Below are positions 16,428-25,151 of a DNA stretch of 64,000 nucleotides, one piece after another. Position numbers and translations under genes: made by a program. The notes below the pieces were generated by a model that was not told where the DNA came from, ran no database searches, and saw nothing but the letters and a program-made list of their open reading frames with translations. Source of the stretch: Anaerolineae bacterium (GTDB lineage Bacteria > Chloroflexota > Anaerolineae > Aggregatilineales > Phototrophicaceae); contig JAIOHM010000023.1 in the NCBI GenBank assembly GCA_019912965.1, forward strand, positions 1 to 64,000. The letters run 5' to 3'. The stretch's first letter is position 1, and every line of letters starts with the position of its first letter.

Positions 16428-16457
16428 TTGACAAGTTGATCTACTCTGTTGTAGACT
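16428..16457 (+). promoter_or_regulatory. Sigma-70 promoter for the YtxH-like operon
   Basis: A consensus TTGACA (16428-16433) and TAGACT (16452-16457) with an 18-base spacer, about 53 bases before the ATG. It abuts the palindrome. Confidence 0.65.
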
Positions 16458-16509
16458 ATTTTTATCATAAACGATGTGCTTCATATCATAAAATTTGGGA
16501 GGGTGAGCT

Positions 16510-16710
16510 ATGAAAAATCTACTTCGCGGGTTAGTGATGGGGGTTGTGGCGGGTGTCGTGATTGGGTGGATGCTGCGCGGTAAGAAGCAGGATTTGAACG
16601 CCAAGTCGTTTGAAGATGAGGTCGAAAATGATTCTGAACTTATCGCCCTGCGTAAAGAACGCGAACTCGAAAAGCAGATTGAAAATGCTTTAGATGATCT
16701 TGAGGATTAA
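16510..16710 (+). CDS. Small YtxH-like membrane protein
   Basis: 66 residues: a glycine/valine-rich membrane helix (LVMGVVAGVVIGWMLRG, about residues 8-24) followed by an acidic, helical cytoplasmic tail (EDEVENDSELIALRKEREL). This resembles YtxH/Gp-like stress proteins only in layout. The start has a strong GGGAGGG Shine-Dalgarno seven bases upstream and a consensus promoter under possible XRE control. Confidence 0.65.
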   Translation: MKNLLRGLVMGVVAGVVIGWMLRGKKQDLNAKSFEDEVENDSELIALRKERELEKQIENALDDLED

Positions 16711-16715
16711 CCATC

Positions 16716-16979
16716 GTGGGCAGCAACCGCTATCAAGAACGGGCAAAGGCTACCTTCCGCGCGGTGAAGCGTTTGTTAAAAGACCAGCCTAAACTGCGCC
16801 GAGAAATTCAAGATGGGCTGGATGATATGGATAAAGCTGATTTTGTTTATGGACAATGGATTCAAGATGCCAAGATGATCGGCGTCCGCAACCCGGCTTT
16901 TGATGGCGATTACATCGGCTGGCTGGATGATGACGTTGAGGATGATGAAGATGAAGACGACCGTAAAAAAGGCAAATAA
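16716..16979 (+). CDS. Small acidic-tailed protein, unknown
   Basis: 87 residues starting at GTG, five bases after the YtxH-like stop, with GAGG upstream. The N-terminal half is basic and helical (YQERAKATFRAVKRLLKDQP), the C-terminal 25 residues are nearly all Asp/Glu ending DDRKKGK. Charge-split small proteins of this kind may bind nucleic acid or partner proteins, but no family is recognised. It shares the transcript of the YtxH-like gene. Confidence 0.6.
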   Translation: MGSNRYQERAKATFRAVKRLLKDQPKLRREIQDGLDDMDKADFVYGQWIQDAKMIGVRNPAFDGDYIGWLDDDVEDDEDEDDRKKGK

Positions 16980-16985
16980 GCCCTA

Positions 16986-17009
16986 GGGGCATGAACCATA
17001 TCATGCCCC
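16986..17009. terminator. GGGGCATGA hairpin between convergent genes
   Basis: A perfect 9-bp stem (GGGGCATGA 16986-16994, TCATGCCCC 17001-17009), six-base loop, between two converging genes. No T-run; it belongs to the window's family of short intergenic palindromes. Confidence 0.6.
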
Positions 17010-17025
17010 ATCCCTGCGCGCTTAT

Positions 17026-17409
17026 TTAAATGATTTCGACCCAATCGCCGTCGGCAGTACGGGTAAAGCGCGGTGCATCGTCGTCATAACCCCGCTTGGC
17101 CTTTTCCTCGTTCTTGAACTTTTCGTCGCCCCATTCGCGTTTCCACTTCTCCTGCCAGTCAGCGCCCCAATTCCGGCGATGCATCCCGCCGCGCATGAAG
17201 CCGTTGAACATGGCAAACAGGAAGCCAATCAGCAGCAGCGGCCACAGGAATTTGAGCAAACCAAAGAACAGGAATCCCATCAGCAGCAAACCGGGCAGCA
17301 CGAAGAATCCACCGTGAAAACCGCGATGATGGTGATGCCGTCCACCCCAACCGTGTCCATGTCCACTGTGCCAACTGTGCTGGTGATGCTGCCAACCCGT
17401 TTTATACAT
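17026..17409 (-). CDS. His/Gly-rich N-terminus membrane protein
   Basis: 127 residues. The first 35 are rich in histidine, glycine and tryptophan (HHQHSWHSGHGHGWGGRHHH), a potential metal-binding tail. Two membrane helices follow (about residues 36-70: FFVLPGLLLMGFLFFGLLKF and WPLLLIGFLFAMF), then a highly charged region RNWGADWQEKWKREWGDEKF. AAGGAG lies eight bases before the ATG, which supports a real gene. No family is recognised; metal binding is inference from composition. Confidence 0.65.
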   Translation of the reverse strand: MYKTGWQHHQHSWHSGHGHGWGGRHHHHRGFHGGFFVLPGLLLMGFLFFGLLKFLWPLLLIGFLFAMFNGFMRGGMHRRNWGADWQEKWKREWGDEKFKNEEKAKRGYDDDAPRFTRTADGDWVEII

Positions 17410-17540
17410 CGTCGACTCCTTGAGCTGATATGCGTTATCGACTTATACGCGGGCAGGGGGCGCAGGGTATCACAATTTCACGGAAGCCTAATCAAAAGTC
17501 TAGGAAAGGTGCGGGGGAATTGGCGGAATGGGTAGTTTTT

Positions 17541-17584
17541 ACCCCACCCTAAATCCCTCCCCGCACGCGAGGAGGGACTTGGAA
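17541..17584. repeat. ACCCCACCC...TCCCTCC hairpin repeat
   Basis: ACCCCACCCTAAA followed by a 7-bp stem (TCCCTCC 17554-17560, GGAGGGA 17571-17577) and CTTGGAA. It matches the layout of the element inside the ubiB 5' region (9861-9909). Confidence 0.6.
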
Positions 17585-17608
17585 GACTCGTGTTGTCCTG
17601 TTTATGCA

Positions 17609-17632
17609 GGGCGTTCAGCTCGGACGCCCCTA
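17609..17632. repeat. GGGCGT/ACGCCC palindrome with CTAT end
   Basis: A 6-bp stem (17609-17614 with 17624-17629) just after the stop of the leftward SH3b gene; a member of the 'GGGCG...CGCCCCTA' intergenic family. Confidence 0.5.
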
Positions 17633-17638
17633 TCAACC

Positions 17639-18844
17639 TTAGGCAGGTTGGAGATAGTAACTGCTGCCGTTGCCTTCCACCATCCAGCCGACGATGCCGT
17701 TGTAATTCACCTGCCACCATGCGGTCGCATCCGCGCAGATTGGCCCGCCGATGACCGCGAACCGGCCTCCATGCGGCACTTGCCCTACGGAATAACCACC
17801 GAACGAGGCTTCGCTGCGGATGTCCTGTGGATAATACGGGACTTGATTCACCATCCCGTTTCCACCCACATACAACCGCGAGGGCAGGAAGTTCGGGCAG
17901 GTGAATGATCCTGTGCTCCAGGGTTCGACCCAGTAGGTACTGTAACCTTCGCCCTCGGCTGTCCACCCAATCAGTCCGTTGTAATCCACATACCACCACC
18001 AGCGCCCGTCATTTCCGCACAGCGGCCCACCTGTGACCGTGAACACACCGCCGCCCGGAATGCTGCCCAGCACTACACTGTCCGTGCCTGTGCCTGCCGC
18101 GCTGCGAACGATATTTGGCAAACCGGGCGTTACCCGTCCCTGACCGGAAACGTACAGACGATTCGGCAGTGAGCAGTAGGGTGCAGGAATTGGTGTCGGC
18201 GTCGGGTTGTTGTAAACGGGTTCCAGCCAGTAGGTCGCGCGGCTGCCTTCCGCCGTCCAGCCGATCACACCGTTGTAATTCACCTGCCACCACCAACGCC
18301 CGTCATTGCCACAAGTCGGCCCACCGACCACGCTGAACTGTCCACCGCCGGGAATTTGCCCGATTTTGGCGTTAGCCGGGTTGGGGCCGTTGCGGATGTT
18401 ATTGGGTAAGCCAGTGGTCACACGCCCTAAGCCGCCAACGCTTAGACGGATTGCTAATGGGCAGTTCGGGTATGGATTGGGTGTCGGCGTCGGGCTGTTG
18501 TAAACGGGTTCTATCCAGTAGGTTATGCCGCCGTCGCCTTCTGCCGTCCAGCCTGTTACGCCGTTATAGCTGACCAGCCACCAATGCGTTCCATTAAAGC
18601 AGCTTGGCCCACCGACCACGCTGAATATGCCACCCGCCGGAATTAAACCGATTCGCACGCCATCATAGGATGGGCTGCTGCGTAAGCTGTTTGGTAAATT
18701 GGGGTAGTAGGTCACGCGCCCCTGTCCGCCGACCGTCAAACGGGGCTGCTGCGGGCAGACGCGATACCCCTGCGCCATTGTATTCCCGCCAAGTGTTGTG
18801 AAGATAATCGCCGTAATAACGACGATGAACGATAAACGCCTCAT
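17639..18844 (-). CDS. Secreted protein with four SH3b-type repeats
   Basis: 401 residues with a Sec signal peptide (cleavage near GNTMAQ-GY). Four repeats of about 90 residues each contain a strand like RLYVGGQGRV, 'PNxxRxxP', an IGxIPGGGxFxVxGGPxC block, and WWxVNYNGxIGWTAEG ending in YWLEPVY; this is the bacterial SH3 (SH3_3) pattern, usually involved in binding peptidoglycan or surface glycans. Repeats one to three are joined by proline/threonine linkers (SPTPTPNPYPNC). Each repeat has a conserved cysteine pair that could form a disulfide. GGAGGGG precedes the ATG by six bases. No enzymatic domain is present. Confidence 0.85.
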   Translation of the reverse strand: MRRLSFIVVITAIIFTTLGGNTMAQGYRVCPQQPRLTVGGQGRVTYYPNLPNSLRSSPSYDGVRIGLIPAGGIFSVVGGPSCFNGTHWWLVSYNGVTGWTAEGDGGITYWIEPVYNSPTPTPNPYPNCPLAIRLSVGGLGRVTTGLPNNIRNGPNPANAKIGQIPGGGQFSVVGGPTCGNDGRWWWQVNYNGVIGWTAEGSRATYWLEPVYNNPTPTPIPAPYCSLPNRLYVSGQGRVTPGLPNIVRSAAGTGTDSVVLGSIPGGGVFTVTGGPLCGNDGRWWWYVDYNGLIGWTAEGEGYSTYWVEPWSTGSFTCPNFLPSRLYVGGNGMVNQVPYYPQDIRSEASFGGYSVGQVPHGGRFAVIGGPICADATAWWQVNYNGIVGWMVEGNGSSYYLQPA

Positions 18845-18971
18845 ATATTCCCCTCCGTTGTGTTACAAATAAGATTATAGAGGGAGATAAGATACGGACG
18901 CTGTACTGGCGGTCTATCGCCAACCGCCGCGCAACCTACGGCAGGGTTTAGGTATGGTTAGAAAAACGGCA

Positions 18972-19022
18972 GGGGCGCAACATGTTGCGCCCCTACTGGC
19001 GTACACATGGGTACGCCCCTAC
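18972..19022. repeat. Two consecutive CTAC-tailed palindromes
   Basis: A perfect 22-bp palindrome GGGGCGCAACATGTTGCGCC with CC to complete it (18972-18993), then TAC, then a second 7-bp stem GGCGTAC / GTACGCC (18998-19004, 19011-19017) followed by CCTAC. The first is repeated at 46547-46570. Confidence 0.75.
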
Positions 19023-19054
19023 TACACAGATAATCATGTGCGATGAGGCCGGGT

Positions 19055-19381
19055 TCAGTCCACCTGCACTTTGACTTTGGTCTTGCCGGTTGTGGCTGGA
19101 CGGTCATCGCCGCCTTCTTCACCTTCGACTGTTTGTACGCGGGTAGTGGCCTTTTCGATTTCGGTGATAGCTGCATCGACCAGGACCTTGAAGCTCTTGA
19201 CGAACTCTTTGCCCGCCTCCGAGCCATGCGATTTGAATCCATCGGGGAGCAGGGCGTCCAACGCCTTGCCAGCTTCTTCCAATGCTTTCCGCTGGTGATA
19301 GATGAAGGTTTCCAGTGGCGACTTATCTTCTTCGCTTTCGTTCACTTCCGGGTTGTGGTTCATATTTTCGTTTTCGGACAT
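19055..19381 (-). CDS. Small charged helical protein, unknown
   Basis: 108 residues, strongly acidic N-terminus (MSENENMNHNPEVNESEEDK), a central amphipathic helical region (YHQRKALEEAGKALDALLP, FVKSFKVLVDAAITEIEKA) and a basic end KTKVKVQVD. AGGAG lies ten bases before the ATG. The pattern is like small DNA- or membrane-associated helical proteins, but no family is recognised. Confidence 0.55.
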   Translation of the reverse strand: MSENENMNHNPEVNESEEDKSPLETFIYHQRKALEEAGKALDALLPDGFKSHGSEAGKEFVKSFKVLVDAAITEIEKATTRVQTVEGEEGGDDRPATTGKTKVKVQVD

Positions 19382-19554
19382 CGCAATTACACTCCTGATT
19401 TGTTTCCTACACTCCTATACGCAGTACCGCGCCCGGAGTTTCATATGTTTCATTGTACTCATTCCTTGTAATGTGCCACAAATCAGGAGCGTAGGGCAAA
19501 CGGCGGTTTTCTCATGGAAATCGACTGTGGGGGTGAAGGGTGGGGAAGAAAAAA

Positions 19555-19579
19555 GGGCGAACGAGCCGTTCGCCCCTAC
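19555..19579. repeat. GGGCGAACG palindrome with CTAC end
   Basis: A 9-bp stem (GGGCGAACG 19555-19563, CGTTCGCCC 19567-19575) followed by CTAC. Confidence 0.65.
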
Positions 19580-19630
19580 GTAAGCCCTCATGAAATCGAA
19601 CGTGAGGGTGAAAGACGGGAAAAATTGACG

Positions 19631-19655
19631 GACGCACACACGGGTGCGTCTCTAC
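19631..19655. repeat. GACGCAC palindrome whose CTAC tail holds the pmbA stop
   Basis: A 7-bp stem (GACGCAC 19631-19637, GTGCGTC 19644-19650) followed by TCTAC. The pmbA TAG stop (19652-19654, leftward) is part of this CTAC tail, so the element may serve as its terminator. Confidence 0.6.
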
Positions 19656-21007
19656 TTTGTGCCGCCGATGGTCACATTATCGACGCGCAGGGTGGGTACG
19701 CCAATTGTCCCGAACATGGGGATCATCTTCAAATCGCTTCCCACAGCGGTGATGTTATTCAGGAAGCCGTCCAGCGTGGTGGCAACCGTCACGCCGCCCA
19801 CCGGGCCAACGATCTTGCCGTTTTCAATCCACAAGCCGTTCGCGCCCATCGAGCAATCGCCCGTCACGGCATCAATTCCGCCCGTTTGCATCACGCTGAT
19901 AACGTAAAAGCCTTTATCCACCCCGGCGATAATCTCGTCGCGCGTCAGGTTGCCGGGCTGCATATAGAAGTTGCTCGGCCCCAACATGGGCAGGCTGCGA
20001 TGCCCAAAGCGCTGCGCGTTCCCGGTGGATTGCACCCCAGCTTTACGCGCGGAATAGCTGTCATACACCAGATTTTGCAAGACGCCTTCGTCCACCAAAC
20101 GGGTAGCCGATGTTGGCACACCTTCGGCATCAAACGGTGCAGAAGCCAAACCGCGTTTCAGCCGTCCGTTATCCATCAGCGTGACCATATCGCTGCCGAC
20201 CTGCTGTCCCATACGGTCGAGCAGGAACGAGCGTTTCTTCTGCCACGATTCGGCTGATAAGGCTTCCGCCAGTGCCCCCAGAATTTGTGCGCCGACAAAC
20301 GGATCGAAGACAACCGTGCCGACCTGGGTTTCAACGGGTTTGCCACCCAGAATGCTCACGGCTTTTTCGCCCGCTTCCCGCCCGATTTCTTCCGCATCCA
20401 GTTCGTTAAAGAAGTTGGAAGCGCCCAAGCCGAAAGCGTTGGTCATGCTGCCGTCTTCCCCGCGTGCGATGCCCATCAGGTAGCTGAAGGCAACTGTGCG
20501 CCCAAATTCCCCGGCAAACCCGCGTGAGTTTGCCAGATACACATGGCTGATGGCATCCCCATAATTGCAGAAATCGGCCAGAATGATGCGCGGGTCATAA
20601 TCCAGTGTGGCGCGTTCAACCCGCTTCAGCAGATCAATCTTATCGGCGGCGGACACATTCACCAGATTTTTATCCCAGATTTCGAGGTCTTCATTCGAGA
20701 TCGGGCGCGGGTCGGGCAGGGCGCGGTATTCGTCCGGGGTAGCGACCTTCGCCAAATCCAGTGCTGCCCGCCATGTTTGCTCGATGCCATCATCCGAAAA
20801 ATCCGAGGTATAAGCGTAGCCCGTTCGTCCACCATCAATCACACGGACGCCAATCCCGCGTGCGGTAGACTGTGACAGTTGCTCAACCTCACCATTGCTG
20901 ACCTTGATCTGTGTTTCCACATCATGAGTAATGATGGCTTCGGCTTCTGCGCCACCTGCTGCCGCGCGTTTGCTCACTTGCTTCGCCAGTTCCAAGTAAT
21001 TCATCAT
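19652..21007 (-). CDS. pmbA: PmbA/TldE protease-complex subunit
   Basis: A 451-residue partner of TldD. TldD and TldE form a heterodimeric metalloprotease that removes leader peptides from modified peptides and degrades unfolded peptides such as CcdA. This subunit has the TldE pattern (EAEAIITHDVETQIKVSNGEVEQL, ARGIGVRVIDGGRTGYAYTSD) and lacks the HExxxH zinc motif, as expected. Two adjacent ATGs follow AAGGAG; the second, at 21004, has the better spacing. The ribosome-binding site overlaps the tldD stop region, so translation is probably coupled to tldD upstream. Confidence 0.92.
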   Translation of the reverse strand: MMNYLELAKQVSKRAAAGGAEAEAIITHDVETQIKVSNGEVEQLSQSTARGIGVRVIDGGRTGYAYTSDFSDDGIEQTWRAALDLAKVATPDEYRALPDPRPISNEDLEIWDKNLVNVSAADKIDLLKRVERATLDYDPRIILADFCNYGDAISHVYLANSRGFAGEFGRTVAFSYLMGIARGEDGSMTNAFGLGASNFFNELDAEEIGREAGEKAVSILGGKPVETQVGTVVFDPFVGAQILGALAEALSAESWQKKRSFLLDRMGQQVGSDMVTLMDNGRLKRGLASAPFDAEGVPTSATRLVDEGVLQNLVYDSYSARKAGVQSTGNAQRFGHRSLPMLGPSNFYMQPGNLTRDEIIAGVDKGFYVISVMQTGGIDAVTGDCSMGANGLWIENGKIVGPVGGVTVATTLDGFLNNITAVGSDLKMIPMFGTIGVPTLRVDNVTIGGTK

Positions 21008-21015
21008 TGTTCTCC

Positions 21016-22428
21016 TTAGCCCATTACGCCGGATACAGGTTCATCGGTGCCGCCCACCATCGCGCTGGGGATGCGGATGGTCGGCTGCCCAACACTTACG
21101 CGGGCGTTCTGCCCCTTGCCGCACATGCCCATGCCGGGGTCAAGCGCCAGATCGTTACCCACCATGTCGATTTGCATCAAGGTTTTCGGGCCGTTGCCGA
21201 ATACCGTCGCGCCGCGTACCGGGGTGGTCAGTTTGCCATCTTCGATCAGGTAGGCCACCGTCGCGTTGAATACATAATCGCCGGCTGCGATGTCGGCTTG
21301 TCCGCCCGCCATGCTCTTAATGTAAATCCCCTTCTTGACGGACTCGATAATTTCCTGCGGATCATGTTCACCCTGATCGATGAAGGTGTTGGTCATGCGG
21401 GGCATGGGCATGTGGCGGTAGCTTTCGCGCCGTCCGTTGCCTGTGGATGCCTCTCGCCCAACGCGGCGGCATTCGACTAAATCCCACATGTATTCTTTCA
21501 GAATGCCTTTTTCGATCAACACGGTACGCTGGGCGGGTGTGCCGTCATCATCGAATTTGAGCGAGCCACGCCGCCCTGGAATTGTGCCATCATCAACCGC
21601 TGTGATGATCGGGTTCGCCACCTGCTGCCCGATTTTCCCGGCATAGGCTGAACTGCCTTTGGTGATGAAGTCGGCTTCCATCTGGTGACCGCAGGCTTCG
21701 TGGAACAACACGCCGCCCCAACCGTTGCACATCACAACCGTCATATCACCCGCCGGACATGGACGCGCATCCAACATTTGTACTGCTGTTTCGGCTACTT
21801 CAGTGATTTTGCCGATGGCGTCATTCCGTGAGAGCAGTTCCAAACCCACACGTCCACCGAAGCCTTCGCGCACACTCTGGAGCGTTCCGTTTTTGCGTGC
21901 GACCACACCGCCGCGCATTTCGGTGAAGAAGCGGTCATCTTCGACCTGCAATCCCGCCGAATTAAACAACCACATGTGCCGCCGCAGTTCGAGATAACCC
22001 GCCGAAACCTGTACCACATACGGGCTGTAAGCACGGGCGGCTTCGTCCATATGGGCTAACAAAGAGGCTTTATCCTCAATGCTCATCTGGTCATGGGGTT
22101 TTTCGATGGGGTATTGCAGGGGACTTTTGCGTTCGGTCAGGTCGATGATTTGGGTCTTGCTGCCGCCTGTTCCAGCGGCTGCGGCGGCGCGGGCGGCGTT
22201 GAGCAGGCTGGCTTCTTCGAGTTCGTCGGTGTAGGCATACGTGACCAGATTGCCGAAGAACACCCGGATTCCCGCGCCCCGGTCTGCGCCGCGCACAGCC
22301 CGTTCCAGTTTGGAGTCTTCCAATCCTAACTGAAGCGATACCACATCCTCAACATAAATTTCGGCTAAATCGGCTCCTGTCTTTAATGCTTCGTTCAAAA
22401 TCTTACTGGCAGTTTCTTTTGAAATCAT
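21016..22428 (-). CDS. tldD: TldD metalloprotease subunit
   Basis: 470 residues. The catalytic zinc-binding motif appears in GGVLFHEACGHQMEADF (HExxxH), with the third ligand expected from the TldD C-terminal half (the VRGATVFGNGPKTLMQID region). The start at 22428 has a perfect AGGAGG five bases upstream; a more distal in-frame start would overlap it. TldD with PmbA forms a barrel-shaped protease in the cytoplasm. In other bacteria the pair matures azole-modified peptides such as microcin B17. No peptide-modification genes are adjacent here. Confidence 0.94.
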   Translation of the reverse strand: MISKETASKILNEALKTGADLAEIYVEDVVSLQLGLEDSKLERAVRGADRGAGIRVFFGNLVTYAYTDELEEASLLNAARAAAAAGTGGSKTQIIDLTERKSPLQYPIEKPHDQMSIEDKASLLAHMDEAARAYSPYVVQVSAGYLELRRHMWLFNSAGLQVEDDRFFTEMRGGVVARKNGTLQSVREGFGGRVGLELLSRNDAIGKITEVAETAVQMLDARPCPAGDMTVVMCNGWGGVLFHEACGHQMEADFITKGSSAYAGKIGQQVANPIITAVDDGTIPGRRGSLKFDDDGTPAQRTVLIEKGILKEYMWDLVECRRVGREASTGNGRRESYRHMPMPRMTNTFIDQGEHDPQEIIESVKKGIYIKSMAGGQADIAAGDYVFNATVAYLIEDGKLTTPVRGATVFGNGPKTLMQIDMVGNDLALDPGMGMCGKGQNARVSVGQPTIRIPSAMVGGTDEPVSGVMG

Positions 22429-22544
22429 GCAAGCCTCCTGAGTATGGATCATTCAATCATCTGCTGTTCATGATTAGTATCAGCATAGGGGAAAATGATG
22501 CCTATTGCATCATTCCCCTATACGTTCGAGAAAACGATTTTGTT

Positions 22545-23858
22545 TTATGCACCGGCTGCTTCCGGCACATAATCCGGCAAGGCAGTTTCCAAACTGCGTA
22601 CCATCGGGATGGAATAGATCACCAGTGAGACGGTTGTGATCGCTAATCCGCTGATGACCATCATCAGGCCGATGCCTGCACCGGGTTCTGATCCCACCAA
22701 TCCGGCGACTGCTGTCCATCCCGGCGTTAAAACGGCGGGTTCAAATATGCGGTCGGTCAGCGGGCCGCTGATGAGATAGGACAGCGGAATAAGCGTAATC
22801 GACATCTGGCTGATGGCCGCAAATACCCGCCCCTGTAAATCCGGTGGGACTTTCTGCTGCAAGATCGAGATGATGGATACATTGTTCATCGGCGGGAACA
22901 GCGCCATTATGAACATGGCAACGGCCATCAAGGGGGCTTCGCACTGTGTTCCCAAGAAAGTGATTGCTAAGCCCATCGTAGCGATTCCCGGCATCATGGT
23001 ATAGATGCGTTTGCGCGGCCCGCCCCATGCAGCCATCAGTAACGTTCCCGACAGTGACCCCAAACTGTAGATACTCAGCAGTGTTCCGAGGGTTGCCTCA
23101 CTCCCGGTACGCAGCAGAATATAGGGCGTCTGCAAAGTCATCATGGCTGCGGCGAAAAAGTTGGTCATCCCGGTAAAAACGAACACCATCAACAGCGGTT
23201 TACGCTTCCACACAAATTGCAATCCGGTGAGGGATTCGCGCCAGATTGAACCCCGCGCGGCTTGGCCTTCGGCAGTTTGGGCAGGCATCGGGATGTGGAC
23301 AGCCAGCACTACCGCGACACCAATCAAGAATGTCACCAGATCAATCACGATGATTCCGGTCACGCCCACCAGCGCGTAAAAGAATCCGGTGATGGCCGGG
23401 GCGATGAGGCCCGCCAGCGGGGATGTTACCAGCATAACCGAATTGGCGCGGCTGCGTTGGCTATCCGGCACAAGCATGGTGGTGGCGGCCATGAAGGCTG
23501 GCCCTTGAAAAATATCGAAGGTGGCCTGAATGATCGCCACGATGTACAGATGCCAGAGTTGAAATGTGCCGGATGCAAAAGTGACCAGCAAAAACACTGT
23601 TCCCAATGCCTGTCCTGCATCCGCCAACGCCATCACATAACGCCTGTCCCAACGATCCGCGATGACGCCCGCGAGGCTGGCACTGAGCAAACGGGGCAGC
23701 CAGCTAAAGAAGGCCACTAACGTCAGCGGTGTGGCGTTCCCGGTTTCGTTGAATATCCAGATGCCCAACGCCAACCCGGTCATCTTGCTGCCCATCAGCG
23801 AAAGCGTCTGCGACAGCAGCAGTGTATAAAAGGTGAGCAATTTCCGCCGTTCAGCCAT
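22545..23858 (-). CDS. MFS exporter, EntS/macrolide-efflux-like
   Basis: A 437-residue major facilitator with about twelve membrane helices. The MFS loop 2-3 motif is present as GVIADRWDRRYVMALAD, and LVPDSQRSRANSVM marks the MFS_3 (enterobactin/macrolide efflux) subgroup. The start at 23858 has GAGGAGGG upstream; residues from an earlier in-frame start are unlike any MFS. Substrate unknown; the subgroup exports siderophores or drugs. Gene neighbours do not suggest a substrate. Confidence 0.88.
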   Translation of the reverse strand: MAERRKLLTFYTLLLSQTLSLMGSKMTGLALGIWIFNETGNATPLTLVAFFSWLPRLLSASLAGVIADRWDRRYVMALADAGQALGTVFLLVTFASGTFQLWHLYIVAIIQATFDIFQGPAFMAATTMLVPDSQRSRANSVMLVTSPLAGLIAPAITGFFYALVGVTGIIVIDLVTFLIGVAVVLAVHIPMPAQTAEGQAARGSIWRESLTGLQFVWKRKPLLMVFVFTGMTNFFAAAMMTLQTPYILLRTGSEATLGTLLSIYSLGSLSGTLLMAAWGGPRKRIYTMMPGIATMGLAITFLGTQCEAPLMAVAMFIMALFPPMNNVSIISILQQKVPPDLQGRVFAAISQMSITLIPLSYLISGPLTDRIFEPAVLTPGWTAVAGLVGSEPGAGIGLMMVISGLAITTVSLVIYSIPMVRSLETALPDYVPEAAGA

Positions 23859-23887
23859 TCCACCCTCCTCATCCCCGAAAATAAAAA

Positions 23888-23911
23888 AGGCATCCGCGCG
23901 GATGCCTCTAC
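23888..23911. repeat. AGGCATCCG palindrome with CTAC end
   Basis: A 9-bp stem (AGGCATCCG 23888-23896, CGGATGCCT 23899-23907) followed by CTAC and preceded by an A-run (T-run for leftward transcripts), between two leftward genes. For the upstream WD40 gene it forms a good terminator. Confidence 0.65.
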
Positions 23912-23966
23912 ACTGATATACAACTTCAATTCCGGCGATGTTCGGAATTGGCTTGGGCAATTTTGA

Positions 23967-25151
23967 TTATTCGACCCGCCGCCAGATGTGAATGGTTGTC
24001 TCGTCTTCGCTGGCAAGCATCGAACCGTCGGGACTCCACTCCACATTTTGAATTTTGCCTGTGTGCCCGTTGAGCGTGGTGAGCACCTCGTTCATACAAA
24101 TATCCTCGATGCGGAGAACATTCTCTGACCAGTTTACGGCGAGGGCTTCCCAAGCGCGGGGTGATGTTCTCCGTCCGGGCTGAAAGTGGCACAGGGTTGT
24201 GGCGACAATTTCCCCGGTCAGCATATCAACATATTCGGTTCGCTCCCAGCGGGTGATCTTGACTCCGCCTTCCGCCCAATCGACGATGCTACCTAAATCG
24301 TATCCAGTGCTCCAGAGCAGTTTTTCGGCGGTTACATCCCACATGTCGAATGACAGGGGTAAGCCATAGCCATAATCCCCGCTGCCCGCCAACAAAAAGT
24401 TTCCGGTGGGATGCCACAAAATCGGGTAGGTTGGCATGTCAATTTTGCGGAGGGTGTGGAGCAATTCCGCGGTGTGAGCGTCCCAAACACGGATTTTGGT
24501 GTAGTCGCTCCCGCCCGCGATCATGCTGCCATCCGGCGACCAGCGCATCAGACTGGTGGCATTGTAGATCGGCTGCGAAACGCCCTCGCCCAACGTCCAA
24601 ATGTAGGTGATGTTTTGACCCGAATATCGGTAGGGATAGTTTCTAAGCAGCAATCGGGTGCTATCCGCACTCCACGACAGTGCCTCTTGGAAACCCTCTA
24701 ATGTATGCAAAATTTCGCCCGTCAGAACATCATAAACCCGGATGCTATCTGCACTGCTGGCAGCGACCATCAGTTCATCCGTGTTCCATGCAAGGCGACT
24801 TTGCACACCTGCCAGCGTCGTGACCACTTTCCCGGATACAACATCAATGAGATAAGTGCCGTCGGCAGCGGGGTCACGCGAGACGATCACCCGCCCATTC
24901 AAGCCCCAACCTTCCATATTGGGGAGGGTGTAGATCAGTTCTCCGGTCGCCACACGATAGACCAAAACATTAAAGGTGGTGGTGCTTAAGCGTTGGGTAG
25001 CAACCAGCATTGTTCCATCAGGACTCCATTCTCTCAGCGTGGTATCCGGCGGGATTGACCATGATTGATAGGCCTCAAAAAGCGGGGTTTCTTGGGCTGA
25101 AAGGGGCATCGTCAGCAGCAACAGCAGTCCAAAGCACAAAATCCGTTTCAT
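23967..25151 (-). CDS. Secreted WD40 beta-propeller protein
   Basis: A 394-residue exported protein. Signal peptide MKRILCFGLLLLLTMPLSAQ with cleavage after AQ. Then a propeller with 'WSPDG' signatures (LREWSPDGTMLVA, MRWSPDGSMIAGG, VEWSPDGSMLASE) alternating with 'VWDAHTAELLHTL' strands, ending in TTIHIWRRVE. It starts inside the stop of the upstream propeller gene (ATGA overlap), so the two are made together. No catalytic domain. Likely a periplasmic or surface scaffold. Confidence 0.85.
   Translation of the reverse strand: MKRILCFGLLLLLTMPLSAQETPLFEAYQSWSIPPDTTLREWSPDGTMLVATQRLSTTTFNVLVYRVATGELIYTLPNMEGWGLNGRVIVSRDPAADGTYLIDVVSGKVVTTLAGVQSRLAWNTDELMVAASSADSIRVYDVLTGEILHTLEGFQEALSWSADSTRLLLRNYPYRYSGQNITYIWTLGEGVSQPIYNATSLMRWSPDGSMIAGGSDYTKIRVWDAHTAELLHTLRKIDMPTYPILWHPTGNFLLAGSGDYGYGLPLSFDMWDVTAEKLLWSTGYDLGSIVDWAEGGVKITRWERTEYVDMLTGEIVATTLCHFQPGRRTSPRAWEALAVNWSENVLRIEDICMNEVLTTLNGHTGKIQNVEWSPDGSMLASEDETTIHIWRRVE

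Noticed and set aside
19514..20257. 247-codon + strand frame over the pmbA end
   Set aside because: Overlaps a conserved gene on the other strand and starts in palindromic repeats.
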